A stretch of 64,000 nucleotides of DNA from Haematobia irritans (GCF_050003625.1 NC_134397.1:199074899-199138898), one strand, 5' to 3'. Positions 43,371 through 56,528 are shown, counted from the stretch's first letter. Numbers and translations are program-made. The notes: generated by a model from the letters alone, not told the origin.

Positions 43371-44367
43371 TATTCATACTTACTACAATACCTGTACAAC
43401 CTATGTCTCGGTTTTCATTCTACTTTCGATTTTTATTGTCATCTTTTGAGGCCATAATCTTTGCAAAGTAGATATTTCATAATTCATATCACTGTCACCT
43501 GCAGATCTAGCTTTAGTATTAACGTCATTTTTATTGTTGTCATAGTTACGCATATTTCTTTACTCTTCATTTCATCTTCACTTGTTGCATTGCGTTTACC
43601 CAAGATGAGCAACAGCAGCAGCAGCAACAGCACAATTTTTATTTGCCCATTTTCGTTTTCGAAATTTCTTGCCCAACCCTAAAGTTCCCTTTTTCCTCTC
43701 TCGGTCGTTAAATATTTGTATACAAATGTGTGAAATTGTGAAAATTGTGTGAGGTCCATTGTTTGGTGACCTAAATACTTTTCCTTAACCGCGGCGACCA
43801 CCACCCAAAATTAATGCTCAAATCTCAAATCGCCATTATTATTGATTCGTAAGTGAATCCATTCAGCTTTGCTAGTGGAGCATAGTGGAGGTTGATGAAA
43901 AAAATTAACATTGTGACAGCTTCAGTCAGTCAGTGTAGTAAGTTATGCAAGCCATCAGTTAGTTTGTCATGTGTCCTATATTTGCAATTGAAGAAGCAAA
44001 TATCTATCTTAAATATTTCTACAATGACTGTTAGTGGGGATTTGTAAAAAAAGTGAAAATTATAGCTAAACTGTATAATGTCTTGTTTATTAGAATACTT
44101 TGTATGAATAAACCTTCAAGAGAAAAGTGAAAATCATGGATCAATCTAAAGCATATAAGAGCAATTTTAAAGAAGTCACCAACGACGTGACTTCTTTAAA
44201 ATTTTAGTTTTTCTAATTTTTCATATTACAAAAAACTTTTTATTGTACATTAACTTTTCTTCGTAAAAAGTTCGTACTTTTAACGACATTTTCTTCATAT
44301 TTCCTCATAAGATTCTGCGGTAAAAAATCTTCATAAAAAGTACGAATCATTTTCGTTGATATTATGA
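43371..44367. other. Mostly non-repetitive island
   Basis: No recognised transposon. It contains a short CAG-type tract (AGCAACAGCAGCAGCAGCAA near 43610) and a stretch with TTCAGTCAGTCAGTGTAG near 43920. The 73-codon open frame at 43461-43682 is Ser/Ile/Phe-rich with no domain; not called as a gene. Could hold regulatory sequence. Confidence 0.35.
44163..44203. repeat. Perfect hairpin, 17-bp stem, 7-nt loop
   Basis: AATTTTAAAGAAGTCAC, loop CAACGAC, GTGACTTCTTTAAAATT. Perfectly paired and unlike the nearby repeats. Confidence 0.75.
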
Positions 44368-45620
44368 ACAAGTGAGTAAAGTAGAAAATCGGGCAGGGCC
44401 GACTAAATCATACCCTAACCCATCCCTATCGAATTAGTAAACGTACGCATTTGTGGGTTGTCATTTGTATAGGTTATGGGGAAAAACCCGCATTTCCAGA
44501 TTTAAGAGTAATTTTTATGGGAGTTTTATTACAATCTGAACAGAAATGTCTGATATTAGGAGCTATAGTTTATTCTGAACCTACAGGGTTAAAATGCAAC
44601 TAATATTGAGTCCACTATTAAAAAAGAGGAAATCGCTCAATTAGTGTCGGTAATAAATCCAAATCTTAAAATAGGGCAATATATTTATGTAAGTCTAAAT
44701 ACGATCGACTAATTTAAAATTTGAGCAACATTGGTTAATAAATAAGAGTATGGGGGACAAAATTTGGGAAAACTGAGCGATGTATATTTATGGGAGCTAT
44801 ATCTAAATCTGAACCGATTTGGATGATATTTTGCACATAAAATCACTACTATAGAAGATTAGAGTAAGCCAAATTTGAGTAAGATCGGTTGATAAATAAG
44901 GGTTTTATGGCAAAATTTTGGAAAACCGGGTGATACATATATATTTGGACCTTTAGCTAAATCTGAACTGATATATATGGGAGCTATATCTTAATCTGAA
45001 CCGATTTAAATGATAATTTCCAGGTTTGGTTGATACCACAGGAGATTACGTTGTGCTAAATTTGAGTCGGATCTGTTAAGAAATGAGGCCACTATGGTCA
45101 AAAATAAGGTTATAAGGGCCAAAATTGGGCGATACATATGTGGGAGCTATATCTAAATCTGAACTGATTTGGATTATATTTTGCAGATATTTTTGATATT
45201 ACAGGAGATTACCTTGTGCTAAATTTGAGTAAGATCAGGTTGGAAATTTTTGAAAATCGTGCGCTACATATATATGGGAGCTATATATAAATCTGAACCG
45301 ATTTGGATTATATTTTGCTAAATATGAACTGATTTCGATGATTTTTTGCACATATAGAAAGTGCTATAGAAAATTAGATTTGGCCAACTTTGAGTCAGAT
45401 CGTTTGATAAATAAGGGATTTATGACCAAATTTGGCAAAATCGGCCGATACATATATATGGGAGCTATATCTAAATCCGAACTGATTTCAATGAAATTTG
45501 GTACACTCAAAGTGTGGCCAATTGGATTACCTTGTGGCAAATTTGACGCCCATCGGTTAGTAAATGAACACAATCTGACCCCATTTATCGAAATCGGGCG
45601 ATACATATATGTGGGAGCTA
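44368..45620 (+). mobile_element. HINE type 3, 3'-truncated
   Basis: Head ACAAGTGAGTAAAGTAGAAA, TCGGGCAGGGCCGA, CATACCCTAACCCATCC. The array is degraded, with units such as TATGGGAGCTATATCTAAAT and AGTAAGATCGGTTGATAAAT. It is broken at 45620 by another element that begins CACGC after a TA. Confidence 0.72.
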
Positions 45621-45778
45621 CACGCAAAAAAAATAATACTTTCCTCCCAAACGAAATTTTAGACAAAGTTCGTTTCGCAGTTGCTTTTTGCTTTGAGGAA
45701 TGGATGAAAAGTATATACTTTTTGTGATAAACGTTTATTCTTTTCGAGGATGTAAAAACAATTTCATAAAGATTAACT
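45621..45778. repeat. End fragment of the 17409-type element
   Basis: CACGCAAAAAAAATAATACT and CTTTCCTCCCAAACGAAATT, then AAACGTTTATTCTTTTCGAG; inverted relative of 18150-18309. It starts at a TA within the HINE and is cut at the right by the next HINE. Confidence 0.65.
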
Positions 45779-45790
45779 CAAAAAAAAAAA

Positions 45791-47616
45791 ACAAGTAAGG
45801 AAAGTCTAAAGTCGGGCGGGGCCGACTATATTATACCCTGCACCACTTTGTAGATCTAAATTTTCGTTACCATATCACATCCGTCAAATGTGTTGGGTGA
45901 TATATACAAGGATTTATCCCAAATACATACATTTAAATATCATTCGATTTGGACAGAATTTGATAGACTTTTACAAAATCTATAGACTCAAAATTTAAGT
46001 TGGCTAATGCACTAGGGTGGAACACAATTTTAGTAAAAAAATATGGGAAACATTTAAATCTGAAGCAATTTTAAGGAAACTTCGCAAAAGTTTATTTATG
46101 ATTTATCGCTGGATATATATGTATTACAAGTTTAGGAAAATTAGAGTCAGTTTTACAACTTTTCGACTAAACAGTGGCAATTTTACAAGGAAAATGTTGG
46201 TATTTTGACCATTTTTGTCGAAATCAGAAGAACATATATATGGGAGCTATATCTAAATCTGAACCGATTTCAACCAAATTTGGCAGACATAGCTACAATG
46301 TTAATTCTACTCCATGTGCAAAATTTCAACTAAATCGGAGCAAAACATTGGCCTCTGTGGTCATATGAGTGTAAATCGGGCGAAAGCTATATATGGGAGC
46401 TATATATAAATCTGAACCGATTTCAATCAAATTTGGCACGCATAGCTAGAATGCTAAATCTACTTCCTGTGCAAAATTTCAACCAAATTGGGCCAAAACT
46501 CGGGCTTCTGGGGTCATATAAGTCCATATCGGGCGAAAAATATATATGGAAGCTATATCTAAATCTGAACCGATTTCAATCAAATTCGGCACACATGACT
46601 ATACTACCAATTGTACTCCTTGTGCAAAATTTCAAGCTAATCGGGATAAAAGTCTGGCTTCTGGGTCCATATAAGTGCATATCGGGCGAAAGATATATAT
46701 GGGAGCTATATCTAAATCTGAATCGACTTCAACCAAATTTGGCATACATAGCTACAATGCTAAATCTACTCCCTGTGCAAAATTTCAACCAAATTGGGTC
46801 AAAACTCTAGCTTTTAGGACCATATTAGTCCATATCGGGCGAAAGATATATATGGGAGCTATATCTAAATCTGAACCGATTACAATCAAATTTTGCACAC
46901 TTGACTATACTACCAACTGTACTCCTAGTGCAAAATTTCAACCAAATTCGGCCAAAAATCTGGCTTCTGGGGCCATATAAGTCCATATCGGGCGAAAGAT
47001 ATATATGGGAGCTATATCTAAATCTGAACCGATTTCAATCAAATTTTGCACAATTGACTATACGACTAAGTGTTATGTTAATACAATATTTCAAGCAACT
47101 CGGTATAAAACTCTGGCTGCTGGGTCCATATTAGTGCATATCGGGCGAAAGATATATATGGGAGCTATATCTAAATCTGAACCGATTTCAATAAAATTTG
47201 GCACACTTGACTATAGTACTAATTGTTCTTCTTGTGCAAAATTTTAAGCAAATTAGGGTAAGACTCTGGCTTCTGGGGCCATATAAGTCCATATCGGGCG
47301 AAATATATATATGGGAGCTATATCTAAATCTGAACCGATTTCTTCCAAAATCAATAGGGTTCTATTCTGAGCCAAGACACATACTTGTGCCAAATTTGAA
47401 GTCGATTGGACTAAAACTGCGACCTAGACTTTGATTACAAAAATGTGTTCACGGACAGACGGACAGACGGACAGACGGACATCGCTATATCGACTCAGGA
47501 ACCCACCCTGAGCATTTTTGCCAAAGACACCATGTGTCTATCTCGTCTCCTTCTGGGTGTTGCAAACATATGCACTAACTTATAATACCCTGTTCCACAG
47601 TGTGGAGCAGGGTATA
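45791..47616 (+). mobile_element. HINE type 2 with the most regular type 2 array
   Basis: Head ACAAGTAAGGAAAGTC, GTCGGGCGGGGCCGAC. The anchor GGGAGCTATAT occurs at 46701, 46854, 47007, 47160 and 47313, four exact steps of 153 bp. Then four tandem GACAGACG units, TCGACTCAGGAACCCACCC, and the tail CACAGTGTGGAGCAGGGTATAA. Confidence 0.85.
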
Positions 47617-48784
47617 AAAAAACAAAACAAACAAGTAAGTTTTGTACACCAAAATTTGTGTTACCAACTCAACTCCTTCAAATTTGTTAGGAGTTATTAT
47701 GAAGGTTTATATTCCCATATACAAATATTTATATCCTATCCGATTCGGAGACAATGTTTTGTACTTCTACAAAATCTATAGAATTAAAATTTAAATCGGC
47801 TAATGCCCTGGGATGAAACGCACTGTTAGTAAATCCTCATAGAATTTTGTGTAAAATGTGGGTATTTTGGCCATATTTGTATAAATCGGAAGAAAAAATA
47901 TATGTAGGCGTCATCTGAAATCTGAACAAATTAGATCAAGATGATACACTTAAATAGCATATTAAATATATTCTCTGTGGAAACTATCGAGTCAATTGGA
48001 GGAAACTCCCATTTATAATGGATCTAAAATATGAGACATTCTACCATATTTCCCCAACTCTGGCGTACATATATATCTAAATCTGAACCGATTCAACGAA
48101 ATTTGGCATGCATAGCATGTTAGAATAATAATTCTGCTATCTCTGAAAAATTTCGCGTAAATGGGAGAATAACTTTGGCTTCCGTGGTCCTATGAGTGTA
48201 AATCAGAAAGATATATATGGGAGCAATATCTAAATCTGAACTGATTTCAACCAAATTTGGCACACTTAAATATACTATTAAATGTAGTCTTTGTGCAAAA
48301 TTTGAAGTAAATCAGCGCAAAACTTTGGCTTTTGAGGCCATATTAGTGGAAATCAGACGAAAGATATATAATTATACTATTAAATATTCTCCTTGTGCAA
48401 AATTTGACGAAAGATATAAATGGGAGCTATATCTAAATCTGAACCGATTTTGCTGATATTTTGCACATTTTACGAGAGAGCCAAAAATTTGGCTGTACGA
48501 AATTTTATGACAATATGTCCATAAATACGTCAATTATGACCAGATCGGTGATAACTATATATTGTAGCTATATGTAAATCTGAACCGACTTTTTTCAAAA
48601 TCAATATCGATTGTCTTTGAGCCAAAGTAAAACTCTGTGCCAAATTTGAGGACGATCGGATTTAAACTGCGAGCTGTACCTTGCACACAAAATTACATAT
48701 ACAGACAGACAGACGGACATCGCTAAATCGACTCAGAATTTAATTCTAAGCCGATCGGTATACTAAAAGATGGGTCTATGACTA

Positions 48785-51243
48785 CCCAGCAAAAAAATTT
48801 GGAAGTTCTTCCAAAGGCACTACTTTAAAAGCACTTCCAGAAGATGCACTCCCAATGATGTTCTTTATTTTAACTACCCAGGAAGTTCTTTTAATTCAAT
48901 TTTTATACCCTCCATCATAGGATGGGGGTATATTAACTTTGTCATTCCGTTTGTAACACATCAAAATATTGCTCTAAGACCCCATAAAGTATATATATTC
49001 TGGGTCGTGGTGAAATTCTGAGTCGATCTAAGCATGTCCGTCCGTCCGTCTGTTGAAATCACGCTAACTTCCGAACGAAACAAGCTATCGACTTGAAACT
49101 TGGCACAAGTAGTTGTTACCGATGTAGGTCAGATGGTATTGAAAATGGGCCATATCGGTCCACTTTTACGTATAGCCCCCATGTAAAGGGACCCTCAGAT
49201 TTGGCTTGTGGAGCCTCTAACAAAAGCATATTTCATCCGATCCGGCTGAAATTTGGTATATAGTGTTGGTATATGGTCTCTAACAACCATGGAAAAATTG
49301 GTCCACATCGGTCCATTATATATAGCCCCCATATAAACCGATCTCCAGATTTGGCTTGTGGAGCCTCTAAGAGAAGCATATTTCATCCGATCCTGCTGAA
49401 ATTTGGTACATGGTGTTGGTATATGGTCTCTAACAATCATGCAAAAATTGGTCCACATAGGTCCATAATTATATATGGCGCCCATATAAACCGATCCCCA
49501 GATTTGGGTTGCGGAGCCTCAAAGAGAAGCAAATTTCATCCGATCCGCCTGAAATTTGGTACGTGATGTTGGTATATGGTCTCTACCAACCATGCAGAAA
49601 TTGGTCCACATCGGTCCATAATTATATATGGCGCCCATATAAACCGATCCCCAGATTTGGGTTGCGGAGCCTCAAAGAGAAGCAAATTTCATCCGATCCG
49701 CCTGAAATTTGGTACATGATGTTGGTATATGGTCTCTAACAACCATGCAAAAATTGGTCCACATCGGTTCATAATTATATATAGCCCCCATATAAACCGA
49801 TCCCCAGATTTGGCTTGCGAAGTCTCCAAGAGAAGCAAATTTCATCCAATCCGGTTGTAATTTGGAACATGGTGTTAGTATATGATCTTTAACAACAGAG
49901 CCAGAATTGGTCCATATCGGTCCATAATTATATATAGCCCCCATATAAAACATTCTCCAGATTTGACCTCCGAAGCCTCTTGGAGGAGCAAAATTCATCC
50001 GATCCGGTTCAAATTAGGCACGTGGTGTTAGTATATGGTCGCTAACAACCAAACCAAAATTGGTCCAATCACACAAAAATTGGTCCATATCGGTTCATAA
50101 TCATTGTTGCAACTAGAGCCAAAAATAATCTACCAAAATTTTATTTCTATAGAAAATTTTGTCAAAATGTTATTTCTAGAGAAAATTTTGTTAAAATTTT
50201 ATTCGGTTCATAATAAAATTTTCATCATTGTCAAAATTTTATTTCTATCGAAAATTTTGTCAAAATTTTATTTCTATAGAAAATTTTTTTCAAATTTTAT
50301 TCGGTTCATTATCATGGTTGCCACTCGAGCCAAAAATAATCTACAAAGATTTTATTTCTATAGAAAATTTTGTCAAAAGTTTATTTCTATAGAAAATTTT
50401 GTTAAAATTTTATTTCTGTAGAAATTTTTGTCAAAAATTTCTTTCTACAGAAAATTTTGTCAAAATTTTTATTTCTATAGAAAATTTTGTGAAAATTTTA
50501 TTTCTATAGAAAATTTTGTTAAAATTTTATTTCTGTAGAAAATTTTGTCAAAATTTTATGTCTACTTTGTCAAACTGAATTATATACGTATTGGATCGAT
50601 CTTTTTTGATTTAATATATACCACGTATGGACTTACATACAATTTAGAAGATGGTGTTAGGAGGTTTTAAGATACCTTGCCATCGGCAAGCGTTACCGCA
50701 ACTTAAGTAATTCGATTGTGGACGGCAGTGTTTAGATGAAGTTTCTACGCAATCCATGATGGAGGGTACATAAGCTTCGGCCTGGCCGAACTTACGGCCG
50801 TATATACTTGTTTTAACTTGTTTTTTCATACTTTTAATGGGTAATTTTAATTTTTTTTTGTTTTAAATAGGTTAAAAACAGAGTAAGAATTCACAAAATG
50901 GTAGAAATCATTTAAATTTTGTCGACAAAAATGCTAAATCCAATCAGAAAAAATTGTGAATTTTTGAAAATATTTGAGGTCAAACGTTTCCGACAAGCGT
51001 TAAAATCCATTAAAAATTTTAAAAAATTATAAAAATTATTTATTTGACAAAATATCACAGAATTTTTTAATTTACATCCAAAACATTGAATTTGGATCAC
51101 TCCTAAAGAAGTGATGCAAATTCAGTGCAACGGCTGTAGAAATTGAGGACTTCCGTCCTATGACAAGCCCATGTTAAATTCATCGCTTCCGGACCCAAAA
51201 AGAACATTTTCATTACTTTTTTGGCGACGCTTGTTTTGCTGGG
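48785..51243 (+). mobile_element. MITE-A with intact ends, split by a HINE
   Basis: Ends CCCAGCAAAAAAATTTGG and GGCGACGCTTGTTTTGCTGGG (inverted CCCAGCAAAA), flanked by TA at 48783-48784 and 51244-51245. This is a Tc1/mariner-type target. About 550 bp once the nested HINE is taken out. Confidence 0.8.
48905..50811 (-). mobile_element. HINE type 1 inside MITE-A
   Basis: Tail at 48905 (ATACCCTCCATCATAGGATG, TATATATATTCTGGGTCGTG, ATGTCCGTCCGTCCGTCTG), 153-bp units to about 50100, a 29-bp minisatellite (50125-50570), and the head TTCGGCCTGGCCGAA, ACGGCCGTATATACTTG. It lies within a T-run of MITE-A (AATTCAATTTTT before, TTTTAACTTG after), the sort of T-rich site INE-1-like elements use. Confidence 0.85.
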
Positions 51244-51357
51244 TACTATTTCTTGGTGTTACATACAAATGCATAAACTTATTATACCCTGTACCACAGT
51301 AGTGGTGAAGGGTATAAAGATCAACATTTCTAAATAAATCGCCAAACTACAGTCAAA

Positions 51358-52743
51358 ACAAGGAAAGGAAAGTCTAAAGTCGGGTGGGGCCGACTACATT
51401 ATACCCTGCACCACATTGCAGATCTAAATTTTCGATACCATATCACATCCGTCAAATGTGTTGGGGGCTATATATAAAGGTTTGTCCCAAATATATACAT
51501 TTAAATATCACTCGATCTGGACAGAATTTGCTAGACTTCTACAAAATCTATAGACTCAAAATTTAAGTCAGCTAATGCACTAGGGTGGAACACAATGTTA
51601 GTAAAAAATATATAACATTTAAATCTGAATCAATTTTAAGGAAACTTCGCAATAGTTTATTTATGATTTATCGCTCGATATATATGTATTAGAAGTTTAG
51701 GAAAATAAGAGTCATTTTTACAACTTTTCGACTAAGCAGTGGCAATTTTACAAGGAAAATGTTGGTATTTTGACCATTTCTGTCGAAATTAGAAAAACTC
51801 TGGCCTCTGTGGTCATATGAGTGTAAATCGGGCGAAAGCTATATATGGGAGCTATATCTAAATCTGAACCGATTTCAACCAAATTTGGCACGCATAGCTA
51901 CAATGCAATTCTACCACCTGTGCAAAATTTCAAATAAATCGGAGTAAAAGACTGGGCACTGTGGTCTTATGAGTGTAAATCGGGCGAACGATATATATGG
52001 GAGCTATATCTAAATCTGAACCGATTTCAACCAAATTTGGAACGCATAGCTACAATGCTAATTCAACTCCCTGTTCAAAATTTCAATTAAATCGGAGTAA
52101 AAGATTGGCCACTGTGGTCATATTAGTGTAAATCGGACGAACGATATATATGGGAGCTATTTGTAAATCTGAACCGATTTCAATAAAATTTGGCTCACGT
52201 GACTACACTACTAATTATACTCCTAGTGCAAAATTTCAACCAAATTGGGGTAAAAATTTGGCTTCTGGAAGCGTATTAGTTCATATCGAGCGAAAGATAT
52301 ATATGGGAGCTATATCTAAATGTGAACTGAATCAATAAAATTTGGCACACTTGACTATAGTACTAATTGTTCTTCTTGTGCAAAATTTTAAGCAAATTAG
52401 GGTAAAACTCTGGCTTCTGGGGCCATATAGTCCATATCGGGCGAAATATATATATGGGAGCTATATCTAAATCTGAACCGATTTCTTCCAAAATCAATAT
52501 GGATCTATTCTGAGCCAAAACACATACTTGTGCCAAATTTGAAGTCGATTGGACTAAAACTGCGACCTAGACTTTGACTACAAAAATGTGTCCACGGACA
52601 GACGGACATCGCTATATCGACTCAAGAGCCCACCCTGAGCATGTTTGCAAAGACACCATGTGTCTATCTCGTCTCCTTCTGGGTGTTGCAAACATATGCA
52701 CTAACTTATTATACCCTGTACCACAGTAGTGGTGAAGGGTATA
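51358..52743 (+). mobile_element. HINE type 2
   Basis: Head ACAAGGAAAGGAAAGTC, GTCGGGTGGGGCCGAC. About five units of the 153-bp family, GACAGACGGACATCGCTATA, tail CCACAGTAGTGGTGAAGGGT. The tail variant is the same as in the diverged copy ending at 51316, only 40 bp away. Confidence 0.8.
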
Positions 52744-52747
52744 AAAA

Positions 52748-53020
52748 GTGAAAGCCAATTTAACTCTATTTTAGTTCATGGAATTATATGTTAATATTTT
52801 GAGAAAATTTTCTTGACTATAATAATTTTTTGCGTACGTTAGTTAAATTAATTGAAAAAGGGGGAAAATTATACACAAATTAAGCATAAAGATTAACTAA
52901 ATTCGTGTCTCCCACAAAATAATTTAGAATTTTTTAAAATTTGCAAATTTTACTTACAATGCTCCTATCTTGAACTTTGTATAGTACTAAAGACAATTTT
53001 GCACTTCAATTTTTTCCCAC
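52748..53020. repeat. Inverted, diverged copy of the 406-920 MITE
   Basis: Shares in order AAGCCAATTTAACT, TATTTTAGTTCATG, TAATAATTTTTTGCGTACGT and AAATTATACACAA with the reverse complement of that element. Confidence 0.65.
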
Positions 53021-53166
53021 ACATAACGAAATTTTCTTTTACAAGTAAAAGAAAATAATTATGCCTAAAATAATTACGTTTGACTTTTTGTTTAGTTAAA
53101 ATTTTCTAAAATGAACCAATGAGTGCATCTTTAGTTTTGCCAAGTACTGATTGGATCACCCTCATA

Positions 53167-53542
53167 CCCAGCAAAAAATACTTCAGCAATAAGAGTACAG
53201 TTGCGCTTTTTGGTATACAATAAATTAGGCAGTGCATCCACACTGCATGAATCGGTGGCAATAACGTAAACGAGTAATCAAACTAGTTTACGATATTGCA
53301 ACCAATTCATGCAGTATAGGTGCATGAAAGGTAGTGCTGTTTTTCTTGACGCCAACAAGTTTATATATGACTTCTGAGCAATATTTCTATTAAATGAGCA
53401 ATTATATCAGCGCTATGTAGAAGCTGCTCTAAATCGGGACATCGCCCACAAAAATCAGCGCTGATTCGGTTGTTATATAAGCAGTTGGTACTGCCTCCCT
53501 CCCTTACAATCCTGCTGAAATAGTGTTCCATTTTTTGCTGGG
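53167..53542. mobile_element. MITE-B, TA-flanked, with internal cruciform
   Basis: Inverted ends CCCAGCAAAAAATA and ATTTTTTGCTGGG, TA at 53165-53166 and 53543-53544, 376 bp. Internally GTGCATCCACACTGCATGAA ... CAATAACGTAAAC is mirrored by GTTTACGATATTGC ... TTCATGCAGTATAGGTGCAT, giving two imperfect arms of about 45 bp. The TIR matches that of MITE-A. Confidence 0.82.
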
Positions 53543-53544
53543 TA

Positions 53545-54934
53545 GTTTGCACTAAAATTTGCTTAGTTCTTTGATTTGACCTTTTATATTAACATCAGTT
53601 GCAATGGTTTTCAATATTTATATCGCAATATAAAAAGTAGAGATTGTAATCAGAATAAAAATCGACTTTTTGATCGAAAGATCAACATTTTAGAAAAGTG
53701 GAATTTTACAATTATTAGAAGCCAGCACTTTTTACAATTCGATTTTTCAAAATTTGGAGCTTTAACCTTTAGAATTTTCAATTTTGCAAATTTTCGATTT
53801 TGCTACTTTTTAAACATTTTTATTACATCTATACTTACGTATGCTTTTAAAAATAATTTTTACAATTTATAATATTGTCTACACATACGTACAGTCAGAA
53901 TTACGTTAAGTAGAAATATACGCACCAATGCCGACTTTTTTTTAATCTCAAAAGCCGATTAATCGAATTAAAAGATTATAAAAAGTCGACTATCTTTTAA
54001 ACCTAATCTCTGCAAGTAGTTACATAATTAAAAAATAATAAAAAAAAATACGTGTACATATTTTCATTCAATCCTTTAGTTTGTTCCAATTTGCTTACTA
54101 TCAACATATGATTTACAACCGGTACTTTTTCATTCATTCATTCACAAAAAACTACTTTGGCAGACAATGGCCAAAAGACACAAAATGAATACCATAATGT
54201 GGATGGCGATGGCTGATTTTTACAACTACACGAATGAGGAATGAGACAGAATGGTTTTCATACAAATTTCTTGGCATATTATAAGTGTCGTCAGAAAACC
54301 GACATTAAAACCAGAAAAGGCCAACATTACCAAAAAGCCAATGAAAAAAAAAAAAACAAAGTTTCGCTGCACTTGCACTTGATGCAAACGTTAATGATTG
54401 AAGCCGGTTTTTGGTGATGAACCTGTACATCAAATTACCAACAAAGAGGCCACGGTCCAAAACGAGGCACTGATAATAATGGCACTATGGAAGTCTATGC
54501 GTAGTCAGTCATAGCTAAGTAAGCCAACAAGCCGATTACACAGACGCTACCATCAGATATGCTGAAATATTTTACTAACTCGTACGTGCAAAGATCCAAG
54601 AAATCATTACGTAACTTAAACTGTCTTTTAACTTGGCCGCTACCACAAAAAAAAAAAAAAAACACCAGTATCCCTTTTTCATGAAATAACTATGGCTCTC
54701 GTGATTTAGCAGTAAGGAATTTTTTTCTCAATGGGATGCCAGGTTGTAACTTGTCAAATTCCACGAATCGATCATGATAGTTAGCTATCATGAAATGCTT
54801 TCGTGAATCATTCCCCATAAAGAGGGAATATCAGTAAACAAAAAACTCAAGGGAAGAATTCAAAGTTATGCAAATTATTGGTGATGTATCTAAATTTCGG
54901 ATTTCATGCCCATAACAGTGTAATGTATTAATGA
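53545..54934. other. Mostly non-repetitive island
   Basis: AT-rich, with no recognised transposon or gene. The open frame at 53576-53872 is Phe/Asn/Ile-rich low complexity. An A18 run lies near 54645. Confidence 0.35.
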
Positions 54935-55712
54935 TCAATTTAATAATAAAGGCCTAGCCCACCCGAATAAGCGAAAGTAAGAAATGTACAAAAATAAATC
55001 ATCAAAAAGTCTGCCGTTAAAATATGACAGCATTAACTCCATGCCATATATGGGACACATTAGAGGAGCTGTAAAGAGGCAATTGTTCGTGAGCGACCTA
55101 AATGGCGCACATAGAGAAAACTTTTTGTCAACATGATCATTCCACGAATGCTTTAGGATATGGGACAGCCTTTTCTCATTAACTTTAGATCGAGGAACTC
55201 TTTGAATAAGGTGGGATGCATTCAGATGATATGGTTGTGAGTCCGGTAGATGTGGCCCTCGTTGACATATTGGATACACGTCAGCTACGCTGCTCTGGAT
55301 ATAGGTAGAAATTGAGACTGCTACACTTGTCTGATCTTAGTTGGGTCAAAACTGCTTTGGAGAACTCTATCCCCCAGTGTTATGGGCGGTGGTCAGATTT
55401 AGAGATTTCTCCTTAATTCTCCTTAATCATTCAGCTATAGTACCTTCATGAATGTTGTTCAGACCTGTCAGGTATGCCGCCTAATCTATAGGCTCTCTTT
55501 TGTAACGCTGGATCTCGCGATCTAGAAGAAGATCAAACCTTACATTCCTGGATGGTGGTTGGTCTGTGGTGGGGAGTCGGGTATATGTGGCTCTTGATTA
55601 CAAATGGGCCACATATCAGCTACGCTGCTATCTGATAGGTAAAAGTAAGACTGCTAGACTTGTCTGATTTTAGTTGGGTCAAAACCACACTAGTCTGCTG
55701 TTGGAGGTCTGT
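54935..55712 (-). repeat. Probable decayed LINE 3' region
   Basis: More GC-rich than its surroundings. A 114-codon minus-strand frame (54935-55279) has a weak resemblance to the C-terminal end of jockey-like ORF2, not enough for a call. The block CAGCTACGCTGCT ... TTGTCTGATCTTAGTTGGGT at 55278-55347 recurs at 55617-55682, and CTCTCTTTTGTAACGCTGGA near 55494 recurs near 56333, so several copies of one 3' segment are present. Confidence 0.4.
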
Positions 55713-56243
55713 TCCCAGCAAAAAATGGAGCACTATTTCAGCAGAATTGTAAGGGAGAGAGGCAGTACCAACTGCTTACAAAACAACCGAATCAGCGCTG
55801 ATTTTTGTGGGCGATGTCCCGATTTATAGCAGCTTGAACATAGCGCTGATATAATTGCTCATTTCAATAACTATATTGCTCATTTCTGGGCACTATTTCA
55901 GCAGGATTGTAAGGGAGAGAGGCAGTACCAACTGCTTACAAAATAACCGAATCAGAGCTGATTTTTGTGGGCGATGTCCCGATTTATAGCAGCTTCAACA
56001 TAGCGCTGATATAATTGCTCATTTCAATAACAATATTATTATTGGTTTGAAAGAAAACAGCACTACCTTTCGCGCATCTATACTGCATGAATTGGTTGCA
56101 ATAACGTAAACGATTGATCCTAAACTTGTTTGATTACTCGTTTACGTTATTGCCGCCGATACATGCAGAGTGGATGCACTGCATACTTTATTGTATATCA
56201 AAAAGCGCAAATAAATTTTACTGCAGAAATATTTTTTGCTGGG
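55713..56243. mobile_element. MITE-B, second copy with a 161-bp internal duplication
   Basis: Ends CCCAGCAAAAAATGGAGCAC and ATATTTTTTGCTGGG. In opposite orientation to 53167-53542. The block from ACTATTTCAGCAGAATTGTA (55731) repeats at 55892, 161 bp later. The flanking dinucleotides read TT, not TA. Confidence 0.78.
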
Positions 56244-56528
56244 TTTTCTCCGGTGCTATGAGAGCTGGTTGGATTTCACCTTAAACTTTATCAACGCTTC
56301 GGCTAGGCCAGGTATGCGGCTTGACTAGGTGCTCTCTTTTTTAACGCTCGAGATCTCGAGATGTAGATAGTAAAGATAAACATGACTTCGTTGTGACTGT
56401 GTATCCATAAGATGGTGGTGTGGATTCACAGCCCAGGAGATACTGCTTTGACGACACGCAATTGTAGGGATCTTAGCCTCTACCCAAAGTTGATCCAGGG
56501 GTGTACTACGGAGACAGCCTCCCACAGT

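Larger units (their letters stand above)
47631..51316 (+). mobile_element. Diverged type 2 HINE, split by MITE-A
   Basis: Head ACAAGTAAGTTTTGTACACC, decayed units (GGGAGCAATATCTAAATCTG), then GACAGACAGACGGACATCGC, TCGACTCAGAATTTAATTCT and AAAGATGGGTCTATGAC up to 48784. After MITE-A the tail resumes at 51246: CTATTTCTTGGTGTTACATA and CCACAGTAGTGGTGAAGGGT ending at 51316. Confidence 0.72.

Noticed and set aside
43461..43682. 73-codon Ser-rich frame near a CAG tract
   Set aside because: Low complexity, no homologous domain recognised, no promoter or splice evidence.
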